This document shows, in pieces, positions 37,220 through 50,100 of a DNA stretch of 64,000 nucleotides. The position numbers were made by a program, and so were the translations under genes. Within the stretch, counting starts at the first letter, position 1. Each line of letters opens with the position of its first letter. Source of the DNA: Cloeon dipterum (taxonomy: Eukaryota > Arthropoda > Insecta > Ephemeroptera > Baetidae); contig NC_088788.1 of NCBI RefSeq assembly GCF_949628265.1, forward strand, positions 30,552,335 to 30,616,334, in the 5' to 3' direction. The notes beneath the pieces are model-generated. The model was not told where the DNA came from and made no database searches. It saw only the letters and a program-made list of their open reading frames with translations.

Positions 37220-39803
37220 TTAATTTGCTGAATTTGAAATAATTACGTAAACTGTGGTTATTAAGAGGATGAATTGATGAGAATCGAGCGCCATTGTAGT
37301 GCGAGGGGAAGACGATGGCAAGGGAAGCACCCAGGGATAAAGTGGAAGACCATTAGAATCGTAGACAGCGCATTGCAGGTGCAAGCAGGGAGTAGTATGA
37401 ATGGCATAACCAACAACTTTCGCTTCAATGGGTGGTGGCTCCAAGAGCACTCTCCTCCCTTCACCCCCAACAACTACAGCCTCAGTCCAGTTTCCGTCAT
37501 CCAAACTTGTTGCATACTGAAGATAGCACATGCACAGCTTAAATAAGATCTTAAATGTTTCTACCACTTCAAAATACCGCAAAACCGTGGGATCCGTTAA
37601 GTTTAATATCACCGGAAAACTCCAGGATTATTTGTGCCTTGTCTGCTTTCGAGATTTCCATCTGTAAAACAATTTTTCAAATAAATTTCATCGTTTATTT
37701 AACCACTGATTGGAATTCCCTCAAATCGTTAATTTTAAAAAATGATTTAATCTTAAAATGTTTTTTTAAGAGTCCCTAAAGAATTGAAAATATATTATTT
37801 GAATTTTTTTCCAACTATCTATCATACGAATTAAACGTCGTTTTTATTGGACCTGATTGATTGAAACAGTTTTTACCCTGAGATTGGTGGAATTTTCGTC
37901 AGAGAAAACAACTTCTTTGGCCGAGGTGAAGAGTCTGTGCGCTACAACCCTCTTTGCTTGAAACATTTTCCTGAAATTAGATCAATTCATAAAAAAAAAG
38001 ATTGAAATGAAAAATTACATAAAGGCCTTCTTACGTAAACATGTCTTTGGTTGAGGAAATGTTATCAACCAAGTCAAACGTAGCCGCCGTAAAAATCTTG
38101 TACATTGCCGTTTTAGGGTAGAGGGGATCGGCGAGTTCCATCTGAAAAATTCGCACGGGCGCCATTCCTTCAGCTACAGCGACGCTCGAGTCAGGTCCCA
38201 ACTAAAACGAGAGCAACCTTTGTAGCTTGAATGTGGAGCGGGTTGCATAAACACCTGCACGAGACCGATTGGAAGATCTCCGGCAGTGGAATCTGCGAAG
38301 TTGGCGCGCCAGTGATCAAAGAGACCGCGCGTGGCACAATGGAATTCGCTTCGATTCATTGCGTCACTGCCGCTAATGCTGTCACCTGAGCTTTCATTTT
38401 CAGAATTTTAATTATGCTATTCATATTAGGGGCACGTATCACTAGAGATTTTTTCAATTAGCAATAAAATACCCTCAGCTATAACGAGCTCTATATTCAA
38501 TCTGCTTTTCTCCACCATTTTAACAAAGCAGGTAAATTTATAATTGTTAAAATCTGACCTTATTTACAAGGATGTCAAATATGGTAATAAATACTATATT
38601 TTTATAAATTTCTAGTTTTGTCATTCTAAATTATCTGGTTGAGTAAAATTGTCATTTAAAAAAATCTACGAGTAATTTAATCGCTAGGTTTAAAAAATCT
38701 CGATGGCCAATAGTTTGAAATCCAAATGAGTTCTTTACCGTGGTCCCAAAGGACTCCTCGCACAGTAAATTTACTCAGAGGATGCATAATAGCGTTGTGA
38801 ATTCCAGAAGAAGGGTGAGTGTTCCTAAAAAATATCCAAGAAAAATTCATATTCAGATAACAATGAGTATCTCGTACTCTGCTTCCCGAGTTTGACATTC
38901 TTCAATGACTTGTTTCGGCATCCACGACTGCAGGCTGGTACCCGTCCACGCGAACTCGATTAAGCCGATGGGCCTCGCGGGAAAATAATTCGATAGCATT
39001 TGTCCAAAGAAAAGACACTCAGCAGAATACCACTCAAGCACACCTAACCTTGGCCAGGATAAAATATTCTCAATAGAAACGCAAGTAGTCCGCATTCGAA
39101 CCAACCTTCATAGAGTACTGTCCATTGCTGCTCAATGTTGGGACCAATTTCAGGCACCTCCTCGGTAGCTTCTCCACGACCAACGTGGAACAAACGCATT
39201 CCATAGTATGTGCTAGCAATGTTGACCTCTTCTTCAAAATTATCGAGCTGGCAAATTCAATTCCCCATCATTTAGTCAAAAGTTTTCTTCGAAATTCCTG
39301 TTCTCACACTTCCCATGAAGAACTCCATGTTCCCTTCGCCCAGGCAGAGCCAGACGTCACCAAAAAGCACTCCAGCCACGTTAACTTTGGTGAGCGGTCC
39401 TCCAGAAAGCTCTTGATGCTCGAAGTGCAGAATGTGGGGCCCCCCGGCCTCCTGCGCTGGCAACCACAGCTCCCAAATTTCACTCTCTTCTTCAAATTAA
39501 TTAATTGTTAAGTATTTTTTTTTCAATGATTTACCCTGGACGGTGGTGTTTTCGCTGATTTGGTCAAAGGTGAGCGTGACTAGCGCGTCCGGCACACCGT
39601 ATCCCCAGAGGTGTGCCCTTTTCGGAGCCATCTGCAGGACCATCTGGGCGCCGTAGCCTCGAGCCAAGCGAAATGGAGCACTCGAGACTTTTAAAATCAC
39701 TCAAAACCATCTCATAACAACTAAATATAATATTGGAATGTTTTATACCTTCTAAAATGAAGAACACAAATTGGACATACCCGCAAAGTAATAATTTTTT
39801 CAT
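37220..39803 (-). CDS. SIAE: Sialate O-acetylesterase-like protein, probably catalytically inactive
   Basis: Eleven exons: 39803-39749, 39687-39535, 39486-39308, 39247-39106, 39043-38878, 38824-38739, 38385-38255, 38201-38035, 37970-37877, 37661-37578 and 37516-37220. Phases agree throughout, giving 517 residues, close to the animal enzyme's length. Active SIAE removes O-acetyl groups from sialic acids in lysosomal or secreted compartments. An N-terminal signal peptide (MKKLLLCGYVQFVFFILEG) is present. Family blocks appear in order: MVLQ...WGYG, IWELWLPAQEAGGP, VLFGDVWLC, PIGLIEFAWTGT, NAIMHPL...GVLW, PIGLVQ, RVVAHRL and WTEAVVV...VGYAIHTTPC. The nucleophile motif GQSN is GEGN (serine replaced by Gly121). 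The HPRDK block carrying catalytic His/Asp aligns with MFQAK (362-366). The WYQGES block reads WDHGDS. The reading frame is intact and the introns are normal, so this looks like a maintained pseudoenzyme rather than a pseudogene. The C-terminus ends in a hydrophobic stretch. Confidence 0.88.
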
Positions 39804-41707
39804 GATTATGCGTGCGGTTCCAAAAAATAAATCGTGTTCAGATTATATTTCAAGTGGTTTTGGAATTTCAAGTGCGTCATCTGATTAGCTGCCGTGATAT
39901 TGAATGATGGATAAGATGTATAGAACGAGATCATAGTCAGCAACATGAGAGGCTTGAGACTGTGTGGGTTTTGAGGATACTATATTATAGCTCATTATAA
40001 TTTTGTTATTATATATAGTCTCTTTAATTGATGAATCGAACATGCGACAAAACAATGAGAAAAGTTACATAAGCATGTTGATATTCCATTCTCCTCCTTG
40101 TTATCTCTATTTCAAATTTACTATTTTCATTGGTTTGTCGAGTATGCGATTAAGCGCACACGGTGAAAATGCGTAAATGTAGTTTAATGTAATTAAGTAT
40201 CTCACATTAAACATGATAATATTTGATTAATATGAATTTTTGAGTTTACCTGTTGTTATATTAAACTGTTTATTGTTATTAACAGAAATTTAAAAACATC
40301 TCAATATATTTAATTGTTCGTCAAGGGTTTCCATTTCATTCACAAAATTATATTTCCAATATTATTATAGTTCCTAAATTACAGTTCAGTTGCTACTGTT
40401 GTTACTTGTATGTTATTTTGTGGGTTTGACCATCTAGAATACAAGAACACTAATTAGTCCTTGCTATCTATCTTGACGAAGAATATGATTTTCCAACGAA
40501 ATGGATTTCACACTAGCAGATCGAGATTACTAGAAAATAAGGCAAGTCCATTGTACCATATTTAAATGCCTAAACTGTGTTTGCTCAATGCTAATGTCTG
40601 TCGTGAATAAGAGTCTGATTATATTACACAAACTAATATACTAACTGAAATTTACGATAACTTGGATTAAGCTAAAATTATGACGAAAAATGCAATCGAT
40701 TTAAATACATACCCATGCTCACTGATTTTCAATTATGCAAGATGCTTTACTTTCGTGATCTGCAGGTTGCATATTCGCAAGCTCATGGTTTCTCAACTAA
40801 TAATATTTTCAAGCATTGCAAGGCAGTTTAGTTCTAGAAAGATACCACTCTCAAGGCTTTACTTAGCTACAAGAACACTGATTTTTTTAAACGGGGTTCT
40901 TCATAAATGCTTTGTTGGGTTCTAATGATTATTTTTTATTTTTACTACTGGCGAAATCTTTATTTTAGCGACTCCTTCAGATCGTTCATAGTGCATTAAA
41001 ACAAGGAGAAAAATGGTATTTTCACAGCCGTCAGCCCGGCCATCCATTGCGGCAAAAGCATTATTTTGATATGCTTAAAGTAGAAAAATATGTTTTCGAA
41101 AAATTGAAAGAATAATTGTGCAAAGAAAAAAGAGGAAAATTTTAAAAAGAAAAAAGTCGTTTATATTTGATGCTGATCACCAGTTTCAAAGTGATAATCG
41201 CTTTCACAGCATCTTGGAAAATCTGGAGAATTTCTCCAAATGTTAATTTGTTCGTGTCTCCCGCTATCAGGAGCTGTATCACAAATTAAAACCTGCATTT
41301 TACACGCGATAAAAAACAATGGGTCATTAGTTTTGAAGTGTTGATGAGCGCATCCTTTGTTCTCGCGGATAATATTAGTTGGCATTCTCTCATTAAAGGC
41401 CTGAACTGTTTTTTTATTGTCTTTCACTGTATGCTGTGTCTACCAAAGATGCGTTCAAAGGTGCGAATTTGCGGTCTGTACCCTGTCTGCCGTTACAGCT
41501 CCCTTGACACGAATTAATAAATATGTAGAATCGTCAGTGTCAGAGCAAAGTGGCAACATGCCGTGTCACATGCAATTTAACACGAAACGCAAAAATAAGT
41601 CAACAGAAGTGTTGGTTACATGAAATCAGAGACAAAATCAGATTAAATCAAGAGTAAGCCGCGACGTTCCCATTGTGTCTTCTTAGTTTCTCTTCGTGGT
41701 CGCAGCG

Positions 41708-41747
<40 letters not shown>

Positions 41748-43090
41748 CAAGTAGGGAGCGGTAAAATAAGCCTATTTTCAGCGATTAAATAAGTTTTAAC
41801 GTCGTTTTACTTTAACAATCACGTTTGCACTTTGCGCACACTTTCTATTGATCAAGCAACTCGTTCTCGTTTCGTTTTTAAATGACTTTCCTGATTGAAA
41901 AATATATTTTACATAAATGCGGTCAATTTAACAAAAATCGTGCATTAGAATTTGTTTCTTTTATCTTTAAAATTTTAATTTTGATTTTAATCATTGGAAT
42001 TGTCTTCTTAGAAATAAAATTGTAAAATATTTAGTGGGGGCTCTGAACAATTAATTCGTGAAATTGAATGCGAGAGAACATTCCTATACACGATACAATA
42101 GGCTGCATTTGTTTGGCTTGTGCAATTGATTTTGCATTGAATTTTGCTTGACACGGTCCGTCGCATTCTTATGAAAGGCGCTTCAGTTTCCCCATGTTAT
42201 ATGTATTGCCGAGGCAATTGTTCAATTTGCACCAAGAGTTTAATGCCCGCGATCGATTTTCGGAGCCATCATGTTTGCTTGCTCTACGCTGATAAAAAAT
42301 GAACCGATGATTCGGTTTCGTGGGTAGAAAATTATCAGCACCCTCGAATTGATGAGTAATACTTTATCAGAAACTAATCAAGATTTGCACTAATGCTTTT
42401 TGTGCTCGATTTACGTAATATTGCTTCTGGCAAATTCGTTTTTGTATCCCCACTGCAACAATTCTCCTATTTTTAATGGCTTGATTTGTAAATTATTCTA
42501 ACAAGATAATTTATTTCACTCGCCTTTTCATCATCGCATTGCGTGAGTTCTGAAAATTCAACTCTCACTTTTTAAAATTTTAGTTTCAAAATTTAAGTTT
42601 ATTATGAGCTGACAATTTTATGTTGCTGATTTAGGATTTAAAATTATTTTGTTCTATTATATTAGTACCTTCATGACTTACAAAAAATATCCTAAAACTT
42701 GTTCTAGGTTTTTAATAAAATAGTTGTTTCAAAAGACGAGACTTAAAATCATTCTAGATTAAACATAATTTTACTTGTGCCTATACTTCCAGGTAAATAA
42801 CTTTAAAATGTAATTAAAGTGAAGTTAAACACGTGGTGAAGCCTGCAGTTAGAAATTCATCGCTCAGCATGGCTTGTATTTATTGCTTAAACAAATTCAA
42901 ACTTGAATAGATGCGCAGCAACTATTTATACTCTAAACGCTTGCGCAATATTTCCCATTAACCCATTCAATGCAACTGCGCTTGCGCAGGCTCATTTCGG
43001 GGTAAAGCCAATTATTCTATATATGTAGAGTGTCATTGAAATAAAACAAACTTTAATTCCACAATCATCATTTATTTTTAAATCTCTTAC
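39804..43090. other. AT-rich intergenic stretch
   Basis: No gene is supported. It contains a (GT)n tract at 41711-41746 and only short frames without domains. The first few hundred bases are the upstream region of the SIAE-like gene, but no clear TATA box was recognised. Confidence 0.6.
41711..41746. repeat. (TG)n microsatellite, 18 units
   Basis: Perfect TG dinucleotide tract in intergenic DNA. Confidence 0.95.
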
Positions 43091-43179
43091 TAGAAAGGCT
43101 GAGCGCAAAAATCACGAGCGTGGGAACGAATAAAAAAATAAGCCAACACCGAGATAAGAAGGTGCTGGGTTTGCAGGTC

Positions 43180-43561
43180 GCGGAGCCCACTGAGTCACTC
43201 ACTCATTCGCTCAGGTGAGCGGGGGAAGGGGGATCTGCCGACGATGCCAACTCACCTGTGACCGCTCGTCCAAGGCAGGTTGAAAAGATAGGTAGCCCAT
43301 CTCAGGTGAAAGGGCCCTTTTGGGGGCCCTCCTCCTGTCGTCCCTGAGGGACCCTGCGCCCCCATGGACCGGAAGGACCACCAGGTGCCAGGAGCACGTC
43401 CTAGCGGCAGAAAGGACCGGCGAGGGGGTCGCGGATGGGGTGGGTGGGTTGCCTCTCCTCTCGATCGCAGGCGCCGTAGCCTCCGTCGAGCCGCGCTGTG
43501 GGCGGCAGTGCGAGTCGAGCCGAGCTTGTGAGAAGAGGGTGCTGTTGCCGCCTCGCCCCAG
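43180..43561 (+). promoter_or_regulatory. GC-rich block, candidate distal promoter/first exon of nuf
   Basis: A sharply GC-rich block in AT-rich surroundings ends on the plus strand in a consensus donor (CCCCAG|GTGAGT at 43562). It contains several CAGGTG/CACCTG E-boxes and a TGAGTCA (AP-1-type) site at 43191. The next plus-strand gene is nuf, so a non-coding first exon is a reasonable reading. Open frames exist on both strands but none is recognisable. A donor-like CAG|GTGAGT is also present on the minus strand near 43254, so direction is uncertain. Confidence 0.35.
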
Positions 43562-46500
43562 GTGAGTCCCGACAACGGTATTCCTGCCCACCGAGGGCAA
43601 CCCGAGTGCAATCAGGATGAGATTATCGTCCTACAAGTGCGGAGAATATATTATCTTGGACCTGATTCAGAACTGCGTTAGAGTGGCGTGGAATATTTAT
43701 TATTCCAAAGTGTTTCCCCGTTCGAGGGCTGTGTTTGGTGATTTTCGTTTTACGTGCAAATCGTGCCAGCGCATGGCGAAATTTGGTCCGATCTGCGAAC
43801 TTAGTGTGCTGACCTAAAAAACGAGCATGGTTTCGCGTAATCTTTCTCTGGCTGGCTGCATTACAAGCGCGGCCATGATTGTTTTCTTTTTCTCTATTTA
43901 CCTGTCGCGGACGCCGCGGACGTATATTTTCTCCGTACTGAAAGCAGCTGGTACCGATCGAAAATCAGAGTTTTTCTTGCTCCTTCTCCGGATTTTAGCA
44001 TTTTGTTGCATTGAGACTTTATTGAATTTGTCAGCTGAAATGGTTTTCGTCTAGAAGCTCAATTAATTTGTTTTTTCCCGCTAGGTTATAGCATTATTTA
44101 TTACTATGTTTCGAAGAAAAACACCTGCATTTGGAAATGGCCGCTAGCAGGTGGATGATGTTTTTGTGGGGGGTGAGGATCCCACGCACCCTCTCGTGAA
44201 TAGTGCACACGTAAGGTGTGTATTTGGCCCACGTAGTCGCCTGGACGACAAAACTTTGTAGGGATAGAATTTCTGTGCACCTCTCCCTAAATCCTAAAAG
44301 CTTTTAAGAATGAGAGCAACTGTTATGGAGCTAGAATTTCTACAGCTCTTTTATCATTCCGTCTAATCTATCTTAAAAATTCATACTAGCCTACTATGAT
44401 TCTCTTAAATTTTTGTCATAGTCACAATCGATAAATTAAAAAAGTAATAATGACATACCATGTAATTTATAATTTTTGGAAAATAAATTCGCAAAAAAAC
44501 AGATCCCAATTTTGTAAAGTGAGAATTAAAAGCTCTGCCATATATTGAAAGTTGTATAAAAAATATCATTTAGCCTTTTTTGATGACAAAATATGCTCAT
44601 GGCCAAATTTGCTGCCCAGTTTCATTGTAATTCTGAAAGCTCAAAAGTACGATCACAATCTGATAGTCTGAAATCCTTGCTTGTTTTCACGCATAATTCT
44701 CTTTGTTCACACCGCATGACAAAGGCTGTTGTTGTGTTTTCATAAAAATTCAGCGCTTTCGCAACAAAAACAAGCTCATCCATTTGCCAGGTGCGGGATC
44801 GTGCATATACATATATATGTGTGAGTTCACAAAATCCTTGAGCGTGCAAGGATAATTGCCACGAGCAAAGCCTTTGTGCCAATACCACACACTTTATTCC
44901 TCTCGAAAGCAGATTTTACATCCAGCCTCGCTGGTTTGGATTTCTGGGGGCGAAACAGGATAGTTTCCGGTCTGGTCTGCTTGCGCTCGAATGCACTTAG
45001 GAAACGAGACAACAGCAAGAGGGCGACAAAACAAACGGGGCTAAAAATACCTCACGTTCTGTCTGCACAGAGAGAGTTATTTTCGACAGACAAAACCTTC
45101 CGATTTTATCTTTCAAGATTGCACCAAGGTTGGAGGCACGAAAAATAAGGGAACGCCGTGTTTGCGGGGATTAAGATGTCCTATTCTATGAGTTGTGGGA
45201 AAAGCATATTTGACGGCAGTAAAAATTCCGTGCGTGCCGTCCCAGGTAAATATATGATAAAACCTTTTATCGCGGTGATTTATAATTTATACTCTCACGT
45301 AGTACCGTGCTAAAATATACTCCTATCTTCTAGAGTATACTTTGCCCTAGAAAAACAGAGCAAATAACTCCGCTTGTTTTTTTGCAGTTTTAAGATTTGC
45401 AAGTGTTTATATTTTTATGAGATTCTAAACTTGGAATTAAACTAGAGTTCAATAAAAGCTTGTTCTTTATTTTGCTAAATGTCTATATTTTGGTAGAAAA
45501 TTTAGTTTTTATGGAACAACCGTTATTTTTACAAATAGAATATAGTGCCTGCTGGAATAGAAAGAGTCGAAGGTAAAGAGCACGCAAGGCCTCGTCGCTA
45601 ATAAATCCCTGCTGTTTACAAAACTCTAGAGCAAAAAGGCTCACGCCTAATCGAGCTTTTGTGTGAGAATCCTTTTGTTTCTCGTATTATTGCGTTCCCA
45701 AGCCTTCATTTCCTGCGCACGAGAGGAAGCAACCCTGCTGCTCGCGGCTGTTTTAAAGTAAAACAGGTTTTTATACGTAGGAAAGCGTTAAATTTTTCAA
45801 ATCGTGCTTCTGACTGATGGAAAATACTGGCAAAGTTCCATACGCAGACACATACTGCGGATGTTGCGTCGAGGGGGTTGGGGGTGGTCGCAGGCAAAAT
45901 GCAGGTCACTGAACGCCGGAGACAGATCGATTCGCTGCCGCCCAATCCGCTCTTCTGCCACGTGAAATGACATGATGGAGCTATTTTCGGTGACACTACT
46001 TTCTAAACCTCAGGATTGAAGCAGCTGATTAAATAATGAGAGAAAATGTTAAGTGAAATTATAAAATGTGTCAGCTCTTCATGATTCCTAAAATCCTTTC
46101 GAAAATTGTATTACTCGTACTTACTGTTAAAAGAAATCTATTTTGAGATATTATGAAAAATCTTAGATAGTAATGAATTTTAATTTATTGCTGATTGATG
46201 TTAATGTTCTAATTTTATCCGTTCGCGAGTGAGGTAATAGAATTTTACCTTGATTGATTAAGAATGAAAAGAGATTTTAAATGAAGCAAAAGAAAAATTC
46301 CACCTTAAACTTGGAAATTTTTACAATTTTTATCACCTTTTCAATCTACGATTGATTCTTGAAATTATTTTTTTCTAAAACCATGTCACGAAAGAAGCGT
46401 TTGTAAATACATAAGACTTTTGAACAACACAAAAAAACACCGTTGTATGATTCAGAGGTTGTAAACGAAAAAGTTAAAACATAATTTAAGCCTGCAATCT

Positions 46501-47036
46501 AACACTGCATCTTCAGTTTAGAAATATTGCCCCGTTTGTTTAAAACCATGGTACTGGCACCAGTTTGAACATCGCAGCGCCTCGATTTTCCAATGTGAAA
46601 TCGATGTGTCAGCCTTGAAGTGGCGGTGCCACAAGGGGCTTCCTCCCCTTCTTGCCCATTTAGGCATTTTGCACAACAAAGGGGGCGTGCGATCTGAATC
46701 AGCAGAGTGACGCAAAGCTGTGTTGCACTTGAGGCTTCTCTGTAGTGCTTTTCACCACCTCTTTGGGCCGTTAAAGAGACCGGTTGCTACTCGGTACACT
46801 ATAAAAAACCACTACTCATCTTATTTTGAGTTTTTTCTTGTGTCTAAAAGCGCCAAAACTAGCCAAAGCCCACAACAAAAATAATAAATAAATAAATCTA
46901 CAAATAATGCCCTCTGAATAATTTCCCCCAGACGAGTGGGACGAAAGAAAATGATGATGACCTTTCCAAGCACTTCGCAGTGCTGATATTTATTCTTTAT
47001 CAAAAACCATTCTGATTGTTATTGTATTGATTGCAG
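43562..47036. other. Stretch upstream of nuf without supported exons
   Basis: Mostly AT-rich. Short GC-richer blocks occur at about 43620-44060, 44140-44300, 44860-45140 and 46520-46780. They may be intronic or upstream regulatory DNA of nuf, or remnants of repeats. No coding exon was recognised on either strand. Confidence 0.5.
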
Positions 47037-47101
47037 GCCTTCGAAAGCCGAACGCCTCCAAAAACGCCCTCGCAACCGCCCCTTGGAGCAAAGCGCGGCA
47101 G
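47037..47101 (+). other. Candidate upstream exon of nuf (5' UTR or coding)
   Basis: Sixty-five bases are flanked by a good acceptor (ATTGCAG) and donor (CAG|GTTAGT), 61 bases before the next nuf exon. All three frames are open, so coding status is undetermined. If joined to the acceptor at 47162, the nuf frame has a TAA at 47167 before the first ATG at 47185, which argues that this exon is 5' UTR. A less likely acceptor at 47171 would join it in frame. Confidence 0.5.
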
Positions 47102-47184
47102 GTTAGTTTCTATCCAACATAATCTCATTTGAGGTCTGACTCATTTTGTCGCTGTCACTCAGAGCATAAAGAAGCAAGAGGGCG

Positions 47185-50100
47185 ATGCTGGGTTCGTCGG
47201 CACCGTCGTTCGTCGTCACCACTGAACCAGCCGGTGGCCGCATCCCCTCTGACCACCAGAGTCCCCCGGCGAGCCTCGAAGACATGGACTCGGCTCTCGG
47301 CAGCCCCTCCCTCAACCAAAAGAACACAAACAGGTGCGTCAATTTTTCAGGTTTACGACAAATTCGAATTCTGAAGTTTAAAATACAAAAACGAATACAA
47401 CATTGTGTAGAGCTTTTATTATTTTATATACACGCTTTGCAAATTTGCTCTTCAATGACAATAATGACACTCATCTCAAGAGACAATTTCACCACTTTTG
47501 CTGTCTTGGCACAATGCTCGTAGCGCTGATAGTGCGAAAACCTGAAGCTAAAAGCGCTTGATTTTCTCGTAGTAGCAGCAGCCAGTGTTCGAGCATGTCT
47601 GACGGGGAGAGTTACGAGTGCCTTGGCGAAGGATCGCCTGCCCCGTCGCCTGTTGTTAAAGGGTTAGTTTTCTTCAATTTAAAAAAAGCATTTGATTCAA
47701 ACGATGTCTTATTTTTGCAGAGAGTCGCCCGGGAACCTACTTAAAAGGAACACTTGGTCCAGATCCAGTTTGCGCCGAACGCCTACAAATAATAGGTACT
47801 ATTTCTTTTTGTTAATTGAAATGAATTTGAAATTAAACTTAATTACACAATCAGCAACAAATTTGCTATTGAATGAAATTTTGTACCTTGAAACTTACAT
47901 TTTTTCTCAAATTTGAGTAGAGATGACTCCAGAAGGGACATAAAAAATTGAGAACATTCCGTTGTATGTTTTATATATATAATATATATTAATAATCGGT
48001 CTAGGCATCATTCCGTAAATTTCCACGCGAATGGATAAAATTGGAATATTTAGCTTCAATTTAACAGAAATATTCGTTCAAACTACAATCTTAAAATTTT
48101 AAAATAAAGGTTAGAAATCCCAATTTATCATTTCAGCTCTGGTGGAGACGTCGCTCTTGGTCGCAGATGGGGATCTTTAAGGCAGTGAGTAAAATTTTGC
48201 CAATCGCAGAAATTTTAATTGAAAAAATTGAACCCCAGGCCGGTCTTAGCAGAGGAAACTGAACAAAAAGTTGAACAATGCGACGATCTTGAGTATGTCC
48301 TTGATTTACAATTGGCACATTTCTTTGATATGACCTCACATTTTCCTCTCATGTATTCATTAACTCGCTATGGGTCATCACCAAACCTTCCTTGCCATTT
48401 GATATATTATACGTATTTGGAAAAATCAGGTTTTCAGTGAAATCCGAGAGCACTTGACTCGCAATGGCGCATTTTTTATTTTAATTTTATTCAGCGTGTC
48501 GATATAAAGGAACATAGCGGCGGATGGAAATAATGCCAGCAGTCAAGAGAGTGAGTGGCCTCTTGCCCTGACGGCAGTGGCGGGAGGGGAGGGGAAGATG
48601 GGACAGAGGGGAAACGGCCGGTCAGGAGGCTCTCCAGTTATTTATTCGCTCGCGCTCAGGTCGCCTCTCGGGCGGATCTCCTCTCCGCCTGCCTTTTCTT
48701 TCCTGCACTTTTCACCATTTCCCGACACACTTCAGGTGAGTCCCTTCAGGGTGACTCAGGTTCAGGGTTGGTTCACATTCAGATTGGTCCACCAAATTCA
48801 AGTCGCTTTCCCGGCTATAGTCGACCTACTTTTCGGAAATTGAACGGATGCTGGAAATTGGGCCAGCATGCATTTTAGCATGTGACTTGCCAGATTTTTT
48901 TACATTTTCCAAGGTTTTTGTGACAGGTGGTCACAGGCGTATTTTTTGTAATGGGTCAGGTGAGTCACTCGCATGCTATGTACACTCTAAGGACGTTAAT
49001 CTGTGCGGGCGTGGCCTACGCGGGCGAGAAAGGAATGAAAGAAAAAGGGCGCGTGATGCAAATACAGAGATGAAGGCTTCGTGACAGAATCTGCCTGGGG
49101 TTTCAAACACAAGTTACTCGCATCATATACACAATTGCATTGCGTCACCTGCATACGAATCGCGCGCTGCAATCTCTCCTTTATTCTCTCATCGCGCAGC
49201 ATCATCCGGCTTGTTCCCACACAAAATGACATTTTCTGAGAAGTAAATTTGATCCGCAGTTCTCATAATTTCGAGACGTTTTTAGAGGCTAGCAAACAAC
49301 AAGCGTGTCCGAAAACCTATTGAGAGACGTCAAGCATGAGTTTAACCCGGGGCCAAAATTGCTCAGAAAAAAGCTGACCTCGTTTGCATTTGGTTTATTT
49401 ACTGCAGGCAGAACCTACTATATTGCTAAAAATATATATAAAAAGTTGTTAAATTTCTTTCTTCCTGCAAGTCAAGAGACGCAGCTTGTGTAAATAATAA
49501 ATTAATGCACATTTCACAGTGATTAATTGCTGAGGAAGTTAGCCTTGTTTAAAATGTACTTCACTTTTACTCGGGTCGTGCCCTGACAGGTACAGACCCA
49601 AGTTGTGCCAAAGATCGTCAGCATGTTGGATATATCGATTGATGATCGTTTTTGGGTCACGCGAGTTGAAAAATTACCATTCCGCTCAGCACTTCGCTGT
49701 TGTGTGCTGCATTGTGCTTTTCAATCGTAAAATGCGCTTTTTGGCGGATCGAAACGCCGCCATTCCTCATTTTCTTGTCCAGTGAGCAAAAGTTTTGCAC
49801 CGGGCGCGAACACAGTTTTTACGTGGGCGGCACTTCGTGCAGCGGAGAGAGCATAGAGAGAGAGTTGCGCGGCGCAAAAGTAAAAATTTCTTAATAACCA
49901 ATATGACGCTCGTTTGTTCTTTTTTGCAGCTCAAGTGGAAAGAGAATCAACGCGAATGGTGCATCGGTGCCCAGGTAATTAATTTGTTTAGTATATTAAA
50001 ATCGACGGCCGAAACATTTCTCCCAATTAGCGATGGTGAGCAGCGGTCGCATTAAAAAATGCACTCACGCGCATCCAGTGATTTTGTTTCCATCGCAATC

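Noticed and set aside
37220-39803. Reading the SIAE-like locus as a decayed pseudogene
   Set aside because: No frameshift or premature stop is needed in any of the eleven exons and all splice sites are GT-AG; the losses are confined to catalytic motifs.
43211-43611. Opposed frames of 80-130 codons in the GC-rich block
   Set aside because: They are open on both strands and unrecognisable; the block is better described as a possible promoter/non-coding exon.
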